Assembly (NCBI GenBank): GCA_001189075.1
Contig: LFCN01000001.1
Coordinates: forward strand, 1-11,756
DNA: 11,756 nt
Source of the DNA: Parcubacteria bacterium C7867-004
GTDB taxonomy: Bacteria > Patescibacteria > Paceibacteria > UBA9973 > UBA2103
Direction: 5' to 3'
Part shown: positions 6,577-11,756 of the stretch, one piece after another
Layout of the letters: the number at the start of each line of letters is the position of its first letter
How positions within the stretch are numbered: position 1 is the first letter of the stretch
Position numbers and translations under genes: made by a program
The notes under the pieces: model-generated
What the model was told of the DNA's origin: nothing
Databases searched by the model: none
What the model saw: the letters and a program-made list of their open reading frames with translations, nothing else

Positions 6577-7575
6577 CTATGCGCCTTTTACGAACTTCCG
6601 TGCGGTCTCCGCGATCTTAGGTGCCGTGAGGCCATAGTATTCAAGAAGCTCATCAGGGGTTCCCGACTGACCGAACGTATCCCTCAGACCGAGGCGCATG
6701 ACCGGTACCGGGTAGCATTCCGAGAGACACTCGGCTACCGCACTACCGAATCCGCCGGCAATCTGATGCTCTTCTATCGTGATGACCCGTCCGCATTTCT
6801 TCGCAGCATCCATGAGAGCCTCTTCATCAAGCGGCTTTACGCTCGGCATATGGAGCACGATGGATTCGATACCCTCAGACGCGAGACTGCGCGCCGCAAG
6901 CAATGCTTCGTATGAAAGCGAACCGGTAGCAACAAGCGCGACCTTCGGCTGCGTCCCCTCCTGCGCGCTCCACAAGGTGAGCGCTTTCCCTACGACAAAC
7001 GGCGTCTCGGGGGTCGTGAAGGTCGGCACGTTACTTCGTCCGAAGCGGATGTACACGGGTCCGGTATGCGTCGCTGCCCACACAACCGTCTTCCTGGCTT
7101 CTTCCGCGTCTCCGGGATTAAGCACCGTCATGTTCGGGAGCATGCGCATGAGACCCATGTCCTCGAGCATCTGATGGGTGGCGCCGTCGGGACCGACCGA
7201 AACGCCCGCGTGCATGCCGCAGACGATCACAGGGCGTTCGTTGAGCGCGATCGTGGTGCGGATCTGCTCGTAGTTACGACCAGGACTGAACGCCGCGTAT
7301 GAAGCGATATACGGGACCTTCCCCGCTGCCGCGAACCCTGCTCCAAGCGCCGCCATATTCTGCTCCGCGACCCCGACCTCGATGAAACGATCCGGGAACT
7401 CTTTCTCGAACCACTCCGCACGCGTCGATTCCTTGAGGTCCGCACACAGCACAACAACGTTTTGATCCTTCTTCCCGGCTTCAACCGTACCGAGACCGAA
7501 TCCATCCCTGGTCGGTTTCTTCTCTATCTCCGCGCTGAAGAGGTTGCTGCTTAGTTTTGCGTGTGGATTGATCAT
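6577..7575 (-). CDS. tkt: Transketolase, C-terminal subunit
   Basis: 332 residues. This is the pyrimidine-binding plus C-terminal half of a split transketolase, which moves two-carbon units between sugar phosphates with thiamine diphosphate. Residues about 21-185 form the Pyr domain: RFIEVGVAEQNMAALGAG (63-80) holds the cofactor-activating Glu71, and GVSVGPDGATHQ (124-135) holds the substrate-binding His134. The C-terminal domain follows (VALVATGSLSYEA, IEEHQIAGGFGSAVAE, GLRDTFGQSGTPDELL). Its ATG overlaps the stop of the 158-residue membrane protein as ATGA, so it is probably coupled to that gene rather than directly to its N-half. It has no promoter box of its own. Confidence 0.95.
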   Translation of the reverse strand: MINPHAKLSSNLFSAEIEKKPTRDGFGLGTVEAGKKDQNVVVLCADLKESTRAEWFEKEFPDRFIEVGVAEQNMAALGAGFAAAGKVPYIASYAAFSPGRNYEQIRTTIALNERPVIVCGMHAGVSVGPDGATHQMLEDMGLMRMLPNMTVLNPGDAEEARKTVVWAATHTGPVYIRFGRSNVPTFTTPETPFVVGKALTLWSAQEGTQPKVALVATGSLSYEALLAARSLASEGIESIVLHMPSVKPLDEEALMDAAKKCGRVITIEEHQIAGGFGSAVAECLSECYPVPVMRLGLRDTFGQSGTPDELLEYYGLTAPKIAETARKFVKGA

Positions 7576-8048
7576 AGGAATCTGAGTAGCTGGAGCCAGA
7601 GGAGCCAGATAACGCCGGGAATGAAGAAATAAAACACCATGATCTCCTTATGCTTTCTATTTGACGTGCACTCAAAGAGATATACGGCGAGCGCCAGGCC
7701 GACAAACAAAAGGATGTCCTTCCCGGCTGCATAACTATGCTGCACGACAACCGCGTTAAGGTCGCGACCAGTCGCGACGAGCATCGCACGGACTTCATCC
7801 GGTATGCGGAAGGTGAAGTTATATACCGCCGTAAGACTCGCATAGAGATCCAGGAACGGGAGCGTCAGAAATGAAGATGGCAGAGTCCAGAGCCTGGACA
7901 GAAGATCGCCCCACGGCACTGCCTCCTTAGAAGGAATAATCTGGACAGCCCACCGGCTTATCAGAAACAGATCGAATACTACGAAGTATCCCCCTATCGC
8001 CAACGCAAATTTCTGGAGGACGTCACGGATACGGTTAGCGTAGCTCAT
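7572..8048 (-). CDS. Polytopic membrane protein wedged between the transketolase halves
   Basis: 158 residues and no recognised family. Hydrophobic segments lie at about 14-34, 56-78 (weaker, interrupted by charged or polar residues), 111-128 and 136-157, giving three or four membrane helices. Polar loops carry RIPDEVRAML (81-90) and ECTSNRKHKE (126-135). The gene overlaps both neighbours by ATGA: its start overlaps the stop of the transketolase N-half and its stop overlaps the start of the C-half. All three are therefore probably made by coupled translation from one message. A role in holding the transketolase at the membrane, or transporting a substrate, would be inference. Confidence 0.82.
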   Translation of the reverse strand: MSYANRIRDVLQKFALAIGGYFVVFDLFLISRWAVQIIPSKEAVPWGDLLSRLWTLPSSFLTLPFLDLYASLTAVYNFTFRIPDEVRAMLVATGRDLNAVVVQHSYAAGKDILLFVGLALAVYLFECTSNRKHKEIMVFYFFIPGVIWLLWLQLLRFL

Positions 8049-8902
8049 GCGTATTCGTTCGGAACCCGACCGGCACCACTTCTAAGCTGCTGCATAAAGC
8101 GTTTCGCTTCCTCCGCAGTCGGCGGCTTGCCGTGCCACTTGTAATCGAACTCGATCTCAGGAACTCCCTTACCCGGTATCGTATGCGCGATGATGCACAC
8201 CGGCTTCTCGAATATCGACTTCGCTTCTTCTACGGCACCGATGAACGCGCGCACATCGTGGCCATTCACTTCGAGCACATGCCAGCCGAACGCCTCGTAC
8301 TTAGCGCGCAATGATTCGAGGGGCATGATGTCTTCGGTCATGCCGTCTATCTGGATATTGTTACGGTCGATTACGGCCGTGAGCGAGTTTAGCTTCTCCT
8401 TCCCCGCCCACATAACCGCTTCCCACACGTTCCCTTCGTCTTGCTCGCCGTCGCCCATGAGGACGTACACGTTGTTCTTCTTCCCATCCATCCGGAATGC
8501 GTACGCGATGGCCGCCGCCTGCGAGAGCCCTTCGCCAAGCGGACCCGATGTCGTCTCGAGACCCGGAAGACGCAGGCGTTCAGGATGCCCCTGCAGTCTC
8601 GAACCGAATTTCCTCAGCGTGAGGCATTCTTCTACCGGGAAGTACCCTGCATGCGCCATCGCGCTGTAGCGTACCGGTACGATATGGCCGTTCGAGAGTA
8701 TCAGGATGTCGCGCTCCTCCCAGTCCGGCTTCGTAGGATCGTGCTTCAGTATATGGAAATAGAATGAGGCGAATATGTCGGACATGCCGAGCGGTCCCGC
8801 AGTATGACCCGAGCCTGCCGCAACGAGCATGTCGAGTATCGTCTCGCGTATCGCTTCCGCCTTCCCTTCAATGCGGAGTACGTCCTCGTCGGTAAGTGCC
8901 AT
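8045..8902 (-). CDS. tkt: Transketolase, N-terminal (thiamine diphosphate-binding) subunit
   Basis: 285 residues, the PP-domain half of a split transketolase. Family features are AAGSGHTAGPLGMSDI (28-43, His33), ILSNGHIVPVRY (68-79, His73), LQGHPER (103-109, His106), the cofactor motif GDGEQDEGNVWEA (150-162) and IDRNNIQIDG (178-187), whose Asn181 is an expected metal ligand. It joins the C-terminal subunit to form the active dimer of heterodimers. It starts 21 bases after the Rpe-like stop and has its own TATACT box seven bases before ATG, so it is likely to be a separate or additional transcription start. Two-subunit transketolases are known in many bacteria and archaea; the inserted membrane gene here is not usual. 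Confidence 0.95.
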   Translation of the reverse strand: MALTDEDVLRIEGKAEAIRETILDMLVAAGSGHTAGPLGMSDIFASFYFHILKHDPTKPDWEERDILILSNGHIVPVRYSAMAHAGYFPVEECLTLRKFGSRLQGHPERLRLPGLETTSGPLGEGLSQAAAIAYAFRMDGKKNNVYVLMGDGEQDEGNVWEAVMWAGKEKLNSLTAVIDRNNIQIDGMTEDIMPLESLRAKYEAFGWHVLEVNGHDVRAFIGAVEEAKSIFEKPVCIIAHTIPGKGVPEIEFDYKWHGKPPTAEEAKRFMQQLRSGAGRVPNEYA

Positions 8903-8909
8903 TACGGAA

Positions 8910-8915
8910 AGTATA
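8910..8915 (-). promoter_or_regulatory. -10 box of the transketolase N-half
   Basis: TATACT (8915-8910) ends seven bases before ATG 8902, which predicts a leaderless message. No clear -35 is present in the 3' end of the Rpe-like gene. Confidence 0.5.
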
Positions 8916-8923
8916 CAACGAGC

Positions 8924-9646
8924 CTAGTCGTAGAGTCCGTAGGTCTCGGCGATGGCATTGAATTCGCGAAGCTCCGCTGCAAGATTCGGCGCCTTCCAGA
9001 GCGCGGATCCGACAACAAGCCGGGACACCCCTGCCGATAAGAGCTGTCCGGCGTTCGCTTTCGTCACTCCCCCGTCTACCTGGAGCGGTATATCGGGATA
9101 GAGGCGCTTGAACGCTTTCACTTTCTGGAGGACGCGGGGATCAAAGGGTTCTCCCTGATGCCCGATGGTCTTGATGCCCATGAACTGCACGTACGCGACA
9201 TGCGGAAGATACGGCTTGAGCAGCGCAAGGTCGGTATCGATGCCGATCGCCACCCCCACGGAAAGGAGTTCCGGCACGAAATCCCGATCATGACCGTGCA
9301 CCTGCTTCATGTCATCGATGAATCGCGTGAGATATCGTGTGCTCTCCGCATGCACGGTAAGACGCGTCGCGCAGAGCCCGATGAACGGTCCTGCTACGGC
9401 TTCCGGTTCAGCGCTCATGAGATCGATCTCGATGCGGAATTCATCGCAGTGCGGAAACATCTCTCCTTGGGCGAGCATGCGCGAAGGCTCATGGATATCT
9501 TCTGCGTACGGCCAGGTAGCGGGACCGGCGAAGTGCCCGTCCGCGATATCGATCTGTACATCGGAACAGAGTCCCGAGAGACGGGCGAGCCGATCCTCGA
9601 GATCTTTTCTGGAGACGGGAACGATAGCGGGAATTATTGCACCCAT
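8924..9646 (-). CDS. rpe: Ribulose-phosphate 3-epimerase-like TIM-barrel protein, atypical metal site
   Basis: 240 residues. The Rpe fold is clear from IIPAIVPVSRKDLEDRL (4-20), QIDIADGHF (31-39), the H-x-E of LTVHAEST (96-103), LQVDGGVTKANAGQL (188-202) and GVSRLVVGSALW (206-217). Canonical Rpe interconverts ribulose 5-phosphate and xylulose 5-phosphate using a metal held by two His and two Asp. By manual alignment with E. coli Rpe, both His are replaced here (HFDVMD to QIDIAD, Gln31; DVHLMV to EIDLMS, Asp75), while Asp33 and Asp191 remain. The phosphate loop PGFGGQ is also altered (GIKTIGHQGEPF). Its position between rpiB and transketolase argues for epimerase, but a changed substrate or metal is possible. 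Confidence 0.82.
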   Translation of the reverse strand: MGAIIPAIVPVSRKDLEDRLARLSGLCSDVQIDIADGHFAGPATWPYAEDIHEPSRMLAQGEMFPHCDEFRIEIDLMSAEPEAVAGPFIGLCATRLTVHAESTRYLTRFIDDMKQVHGHDRDFVPELLSVGVAIGIDTDLALLKPYLPHVAYVQFMGIKTIGHQGEPFDPRVLQKVKAFKRLYPDIPLQVDGGVTKANAGQLLSAGVSRLVVGSALWKAPNLAAELREFNAIAETYGLYD

Positions 9647-9652
9647 GCAGAA

Positions 9653-9658
9653 AGTATA
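9653..9658 (-). promoter_or_regulatory. -10 box of the Rpe-like gene
   Basis: TATACT (9658-9653) ends six bases before ATG 9646, placing the predicted start point on the start codon. It lies in the 19-base gap after the rpiB stop. No convincing -35 is seen. Confidence 0.5.
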
Positions 9659-9665
9659 CGCTCTC

Positions 9666-10151
9666 TTAGAACTTTCCGATGCGACGGACGTGCCGTTCTT
9701 CGGCAGTAAACGGCGTCTCTATGAAAATGCGTACCGCCTCCCGCGCATCCTCGATAGTGATGAAGCGTGCAGCGAGCGAGAGAATGTTCGCATCGTTGTG
9801 CTCGCGGGCAAGGCGGACTATGTCGAACCCGTCGAGCGAGGGCGCGCCCTGCGCATCGATTGCGCCGATAGCTTGCGCCTGCCCGTAGAAAATAGCGGCG
9901 CGTGCTCCCTTCACTCGGTTCGCGCACATCGCTTCTCCCTGCCCTGAACCGCCGATCACGATACCGAGACTGCCCGGTGTCTGCGTGACCTTGAGCGCGC
10001 ACGGCGTGACCACGTCCGGATAATCATCGCCTGGATCAAGTTCATGTGCTCCCAGATCCTCGACCTCGTAGCCCAACAGTCCGACGTAAGAAACAAGCTC
10101 GCCCTTGAGCGCAAAGCCGGTGTGGTCGGAAGCGATGAATAGTTTCGGCAT
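9666..10151 (-). CDS. rpiB: Ribose-5-phosphate isomerase B, glutamate-type active site
   Basis: 161 residues, about a dozen longer than the E. coli enzyme. It interconverts ribose 5-phosphate and ribulose 5-phosphate. Family motifs are IASDHTGFALK (6-16), LGYEVEDLGAH (26-36), DDYPDVV (42-48), LGIVIGGSGQGEAMCANRVKGARAA (62-86) and REHNDANIL (116-124). Where E. coli RpiB has its catalytic Cys (CGTGIG) this protein has Gly67, and the loop reads GGSGQGE as in the mycobacterial type, in which a Glu (here Glu73) is the base. Residues about 93-111 are an insertion before the REHNDAN motif. It starts six bases after the pilin stop and shows no promoter box or Shine-Dalgarno sequence, so it is probably co-transcribed with the pilin gene. 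Confidence 0.93.
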   Translation of the reverse strand: MPKLFIASDHTGFALKGELVSYVGLLGYEVEDLGAHELDPGDDYPDVVTPCALKVTQTPGSLGIVIGGSGQGEAMCANRVKGARAAIFYGQAQAIGAIDAQGAPSLDGFDIVRLAREHNDANILSLAARFITIEDAREAVRIFIETPFTAEERHVRRIGKF

Positions 10152-10157
10152 AGAGTA

Positions 10158-10694
10158 CTACGGGTTCGCCCAGCACCCGGCTTCAGACCATGGGGTTCCC
10201 GCACTAACACTTACGGAACCCCCGCTTCCCATGCAGAGCCAGCGTGCAGCTCCAGCCGCACGACTCGCTCCGGGAAGGTATGCAAGGATGCTGTATCGGT
10301 TTGGGAAATCAGGGTTCGTGTCCCAGAAGCGAAGGCACTGGTTTCCGCAACTAGATCCCTGTGACTGCGAAGCAGCGAGAAGCGCAGCGCAGGTTTGTTG
10401 CGCGCGCACCGCATAGATGCCAACCAGTCCGGTGCAGGTACTTCCCGAACCAGGAGCACCAGGGAGCCAGAGATCGCCAAGACTCGTGTACTGTTTGATG
10501 TTCGTGTAGCTACCGGTCTCTGAGTACTCGAACTCAAGAAAGAGCTTTAATTGGCGGGCCTGTGTCCGGACGGCAGCGTCGGCCGCCTTGAGACGCGCCG
10601 TATTAAGCGACGCAAGCACGATGGAGGAGAGCATGCCAATGATGGCGATGACAACCAAGAGCTCGATGAGTGTAAAACCTCTTTGCTGCTTCAT
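10158..10694 (-). CDS. Type IV pilin / pseudopilin (class III signal peptide)
   Basis: 178 residues. The N-terminus MKQQRGFTLIELLVVIAIIG is a textbook prepilin: a short basic leader, cleavage after Gly6, N-methylated Phe7 and the conserved Glu at mature position 5 (residue 11). A hydrophobic helix (7-35) precedes a globular domain with six cysteines that may pair. The product would be processed by a prepilin peptidase and assembled by type IV pilus or competence machinery encoded elsewhere. There are no other pilus genes in the window. TATACT ends six bases before ATG, so the mRNA is predicted to be leaderless. The next gene, rpiB, follows after six bases. Confidence 0.93.
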   Translation of the reverse strand: MKQQRGFTLIELLVVIAIIGMLSSIVLASLNTARLKAADAAVRTQARQLKLFLEFEYSETGSYTNIKQYTSLGDLWLPGAPGSGSTCTGLVGIYAVRAQQTCAALLAASQSQGSSCGNQCLRFWDTNPDFPNRYSILAYLPGASRAAGAARWLCMGSGGSVSVSAGTPWSEAGCWANP

Positions 10695-10700
10695 ACGTAT

Positions 10701-10706
10701 AGTATA
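10701..10706 (-). promoter_or_regulatory. -10 box of the pilin gene
   Basis: TATACT (10706-10701) ends six bases before ATG 10694. It lies just after the stop of the upstream 91-residue gene. No good -35 is visible. Confidence 0.55.
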
Positions 10707-10707
10707 C

Positions 10708-10983
10708 CTAGCGAGGGCGTGTTGCCCGCATATTACTCAGTTCTCGCTGCTGCTCAAGTGTGGGGCCCGGCGGCTTCCCACTGCCAAGCACGAAGGAACC
10801 GATTGCGACGAATATCGAAATGCATAGCAGGATGAGCATTATGACTCCAGCACCCTTCTCATTCTTAGCGAGCCCGATAGTGATAAGCCACGCCGTGAGC
10901 GAGAAACCGGGACGCTTCTGAACGACCGCCCGGACAGGCATCGTAAACGTGTCCTCCTTGAATTCGACTCCATTCGTGCTCAT
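10708..10983 (-). CDS. Small single-helix membrane protein, hypothetical
   Basis: 91 residues with no family recognised. The N-terminal 45 residues are polar to mixed (EFKEDTFTMPVRAVV, then a mildly hydrophobic SLTAWLITIGLA at about 28-39). One strong transmembrane helix covers about 46-67 (GVIMLILLCISIFVAIGSFVLG), followed by a short Pro/Gln/Arg-rich tail. Its ATG overlaps the stop of the preceding 85-residue gene as ATGA, so the two are coupled and may be partners. The stop lies 13 bases before the pilin start, leaving room only for the pilin -10 box. A link with pilus function is suggested by position alone. Confidence 0.72.
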   Translation of the reverse strand: MSTNGVEFKEDTFTMPVRAVVQKRPGFSLTAWLITIGLAKNEKGAGVIMLILLCISIFVAIGSFVLGSGKPPGPTLEQQRELSNMRATRPR

Positions 10984-11237
10984 AACGATGCTGGCGGCGT
11001 GCTCGTCGAGACCGCATCCGTGGTGGTCGCCATTTCCTGAGATGGGGGGACTATTGCCTCCTCAGCTGGAGGGATACCGGCCTCAGAAGCTGATCCGAAT
11101 GGTCCGGAAATGAGGATCTGCGGAGTGAGGATCGCGATCGTTCCCGCGAGAATGATGATGCTCGCGCCGAAGACGATACTCATGCGCACCAGATCGCGGC
11201 GGAGACGGTCGACGGCCTTCTGGTGCTCATCGTGCAT
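10980..11237 (-). CDS. Small membrane-anchored protein with Pro/Ser/Thr-rich tail, hypothetical
   Basis: 85 residues from ATG 11237. A charged cytoplasmic start (MHDEHQKAVDRLRRDLVR) leads to one transmembrane helix at about 19-40, then an extracytoplasmic, low-complexity tail rich in Pro, Ala, Ser, Thr and Glu. No family is recognised. The frame extends to ATG 11303, but that would overlap the 33-codon GAPDH-tail ORF and add an Arg-rich stretch; 11237 begins seven bases after that ORF's stop and gives a cleaner protein. It overlaps the next gene by ATGA. Confidence 0.68.
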   Translation of the reverse strand: MHDEHQKAVDRLRRDLVRMSIVFGASIIILAGTIAILTPQILISGPFGSASEAGIPPAEEAIVPPSQEMATTTDAVSTSTPPASL

Positions 11238-11244
11238 ATCTGTA

Positions 11245-11346
11245 TCAGGCGTTCCCCGCCTTAATCGCGTGTTCGACAAGCGTGTGCGTATACCCCAGTT
11301 CATTATCGTACCAGCAGGCCGATTCTTTGCTTTGTGGACCTTTCAT
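11245..11346 (-). CDS. 33-codon ORF matching only the C-terminal end of GAPDH (remnant or mini-gene)
   Basis: The 33 residues start MKGPQSKESA and continue CWYDNELGYTHTLVEHAIKAG. The WYDNExGY block is the signature near the C-terminus of glyceraldehyde-3-phosphate dehydrogenase, where the Asn and Tyr contact NAD. The remaining nine-tenths of the enzyme are absent: an in-frame TGA lies four codons upstream and a terminator hairpin beyond it. The ORF nevertheless has an intact ATG, a stop, and a TATACT box exactly six bases before the ATG. It may be a relic of a lost or moved gapdh, or a short expressed leader that keeps a promoter for the genes behind it. It cannot be a working dehydrogenase. 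Confidence 0.65.
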   Translation of the reverse strand: MKGPQSKESACWYDNELGYTHTLVEHAIKAGNA

Positions 11347-11352
11347 GGTCTT

Positions 11353-11358
11353 AGTATA
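11353..11358 (-). promoter_or_regulatory. -10 box in front of the GAPDH-tail ORF
   Basis: TATACT (11358-11353) ends six bases before ATG 11346. It probably drives the ORF together with the two small membrane protein genes behind it. No -35 match is present, because the region where it would lie is occupied by the terminator's T-run and G-run. Confidence 0.5.
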
Positions 11359-11373
11359 TCAAAATTTAGGAGG

Positions 11374-11442
11374 AAAAACCCCCCGCTCGCTCACCTGCTG
11401 AAATTCCGAGAAATTCTCAGAAGCTCGGCAGGCGGGCGAGGT
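11374..11442 (-). terminator. Long-stem terminator after the right-edge gene
   Basis: On the minus strand, arm 11442-11426 pairs with arm 11400-11380 over roughly 14 positions with two mismatches and one G-U pair, around a loop of about 25 bases. A G-run and TTTTT (11378-11374) follow. It lies about 80 bases after the stop of the right-edge gene and just upstream of the next promoter. The loop can form a smaller alternative stem (11406-11410 with 11424-11428). The 11443-11524 stretch shows no gene. Confidence 0.6.
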
Positions 11443-11524
11443 GTTTAATTTTTTGCTGTCAAAGGACTTACACAGCAATTTTACTCGAACTCCTGACACA
11501 TAGCAAGCAACAAAAAGGACCCTG

Positions 11525-11756
11525 TTAACAAGTTTTTAAAGAAGGATATTTAGCTTTGACAACCCCTGAAGCTCGGGCTTTTTTGTCCCCTTTTTTGGCC
11601 TTTTCTCGCATATAAATCTCATGAATCGTTGACCTTGTAAGAGGCTTTCCGGTCCGGTTATTCGTATAGCGATTTGCGAGACTCGCAAAGGAATACAGGA
11701 CCGGATCAAAGTCATGCAACATGACGATCTCATCGTTTCTTTCTTGATTGGGCTTA
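11525..11756 (-). CDS. Probable helix-turn-helix protein, 5' end outside window
   Basis: The frame is open from the right edge to TAA at 11525, giving at least 76 C-terminal residues. It reads KPNQERNDEIVMLHDFDP at the visible start, then SFASLANRYTNNRTGKPLTRS and TIHEIYMREKAKKGDKK. This resembles the small DNA-binding proteins related to sigma-70 region 4, in which a recognition helix (here TRSTIHEIYMREK) follows a loop; in this copy the turn region is lengthened by NNRTGKPL. It ends in a basic tail. An internal ATG at 11722 could be a start, but the coding-like sequence before it argues for a longer protein. Family assignment is tentative. Confidence 0.55.
   Translation of the reverse strand, partial: KPNQERNDEIVMLHDFDPVLYSFASLANRYTNNRTGKPLTRSTIHEIYMREKAKKGDKKARASGVVKAKYPSLKTC

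Noticed and set aside
11238..11303. Upstream start for the 85-residue membrane protein
   Set aside because: It would overlap the GAPDH-tail ORF in another frame and add an Arg-rich stretch unlike the rest.
11368..11373. AGGAGG on the plus strand
   Set aside because: No start codon follows at usable spacing and no plus-strand coding frame with protein-like sequence lies there.

Overview
The window looks like a chromosomal piece of a Candidate Phyla Radiation (Patescibacteria, probably Parcubacteria-type) bacterium. This is inferred from small, tightly packed genes of slightly GC-rich composition, single-helix surface proteins with CARDB repeats, a coiled-coil/lytic transglycosylase fusion, a lone type IV pilin, a split transketolase, and TGA used as a normal stop. 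There are no RNA genes, insertion sequences or CRISPR arrays. Every gene is on the minus strand except one sugar kinase at 5400-6425.

Layout from left to right. (1) 1-2054: a membrane-anchored, propeller-like protein overlaps by ATGA a large surface protein that runs off the left edge. That second protein has a signal peptide, an eight-cysteine segment, a run of YYQG/YYEG/YYQS tetrads and two CARDB domains. (2) 2158-3531: an exported peptidoglycan enzyme. (3) 3578-4261: ribosomal protein L25 and its terminator. (4) 4318-6425: a class I fructose-bisphosphate aldolase divergent from a PfkB-family kinase, separated by a nearly perfect inverted repeat that carries both promoters. (5) 6429-10151: a pentose phosphate module of RpiB, an Rpe-like protein, transketolase N-half, a 158-residue membrane protein, transketolase C-half and a 48-residue membrane peptide. 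(6) 10158-11346: a type IV pilin, two small single-helix membrane proteins, and a 33-codon ORF resembling only the extreme C-terminus of GAPDH. (7) 11374-11756: a terminator and the 3' part of a probable helix-turn-helix gene cut by the right edge.

The metabolic genes belong together. Aldolase, a candidate phosphofructokinase and the non-oxidative pentose phosphate enzymes exchange fructose, triose and pentose phosphates. Two of them have unusual active sites: RpiB has the glutamate-type rather than cysteine-type site plus an insertion, and the Rpe-like protein has lost both metal-binding histidines.

The most striking genome-wide signal is promoter placement. Genes that start a transcription unit have a -10 box (TATACT, or one mismatch from it) only 6-9 bases before the start codon, with no Shine-Dalgarno sequence. 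This predicts leaderless or nearly leaderless mRNAs. Genes that lack the box mostly overlap, or closely follow, the upstream stop codon, so they are probably translated by coupling.
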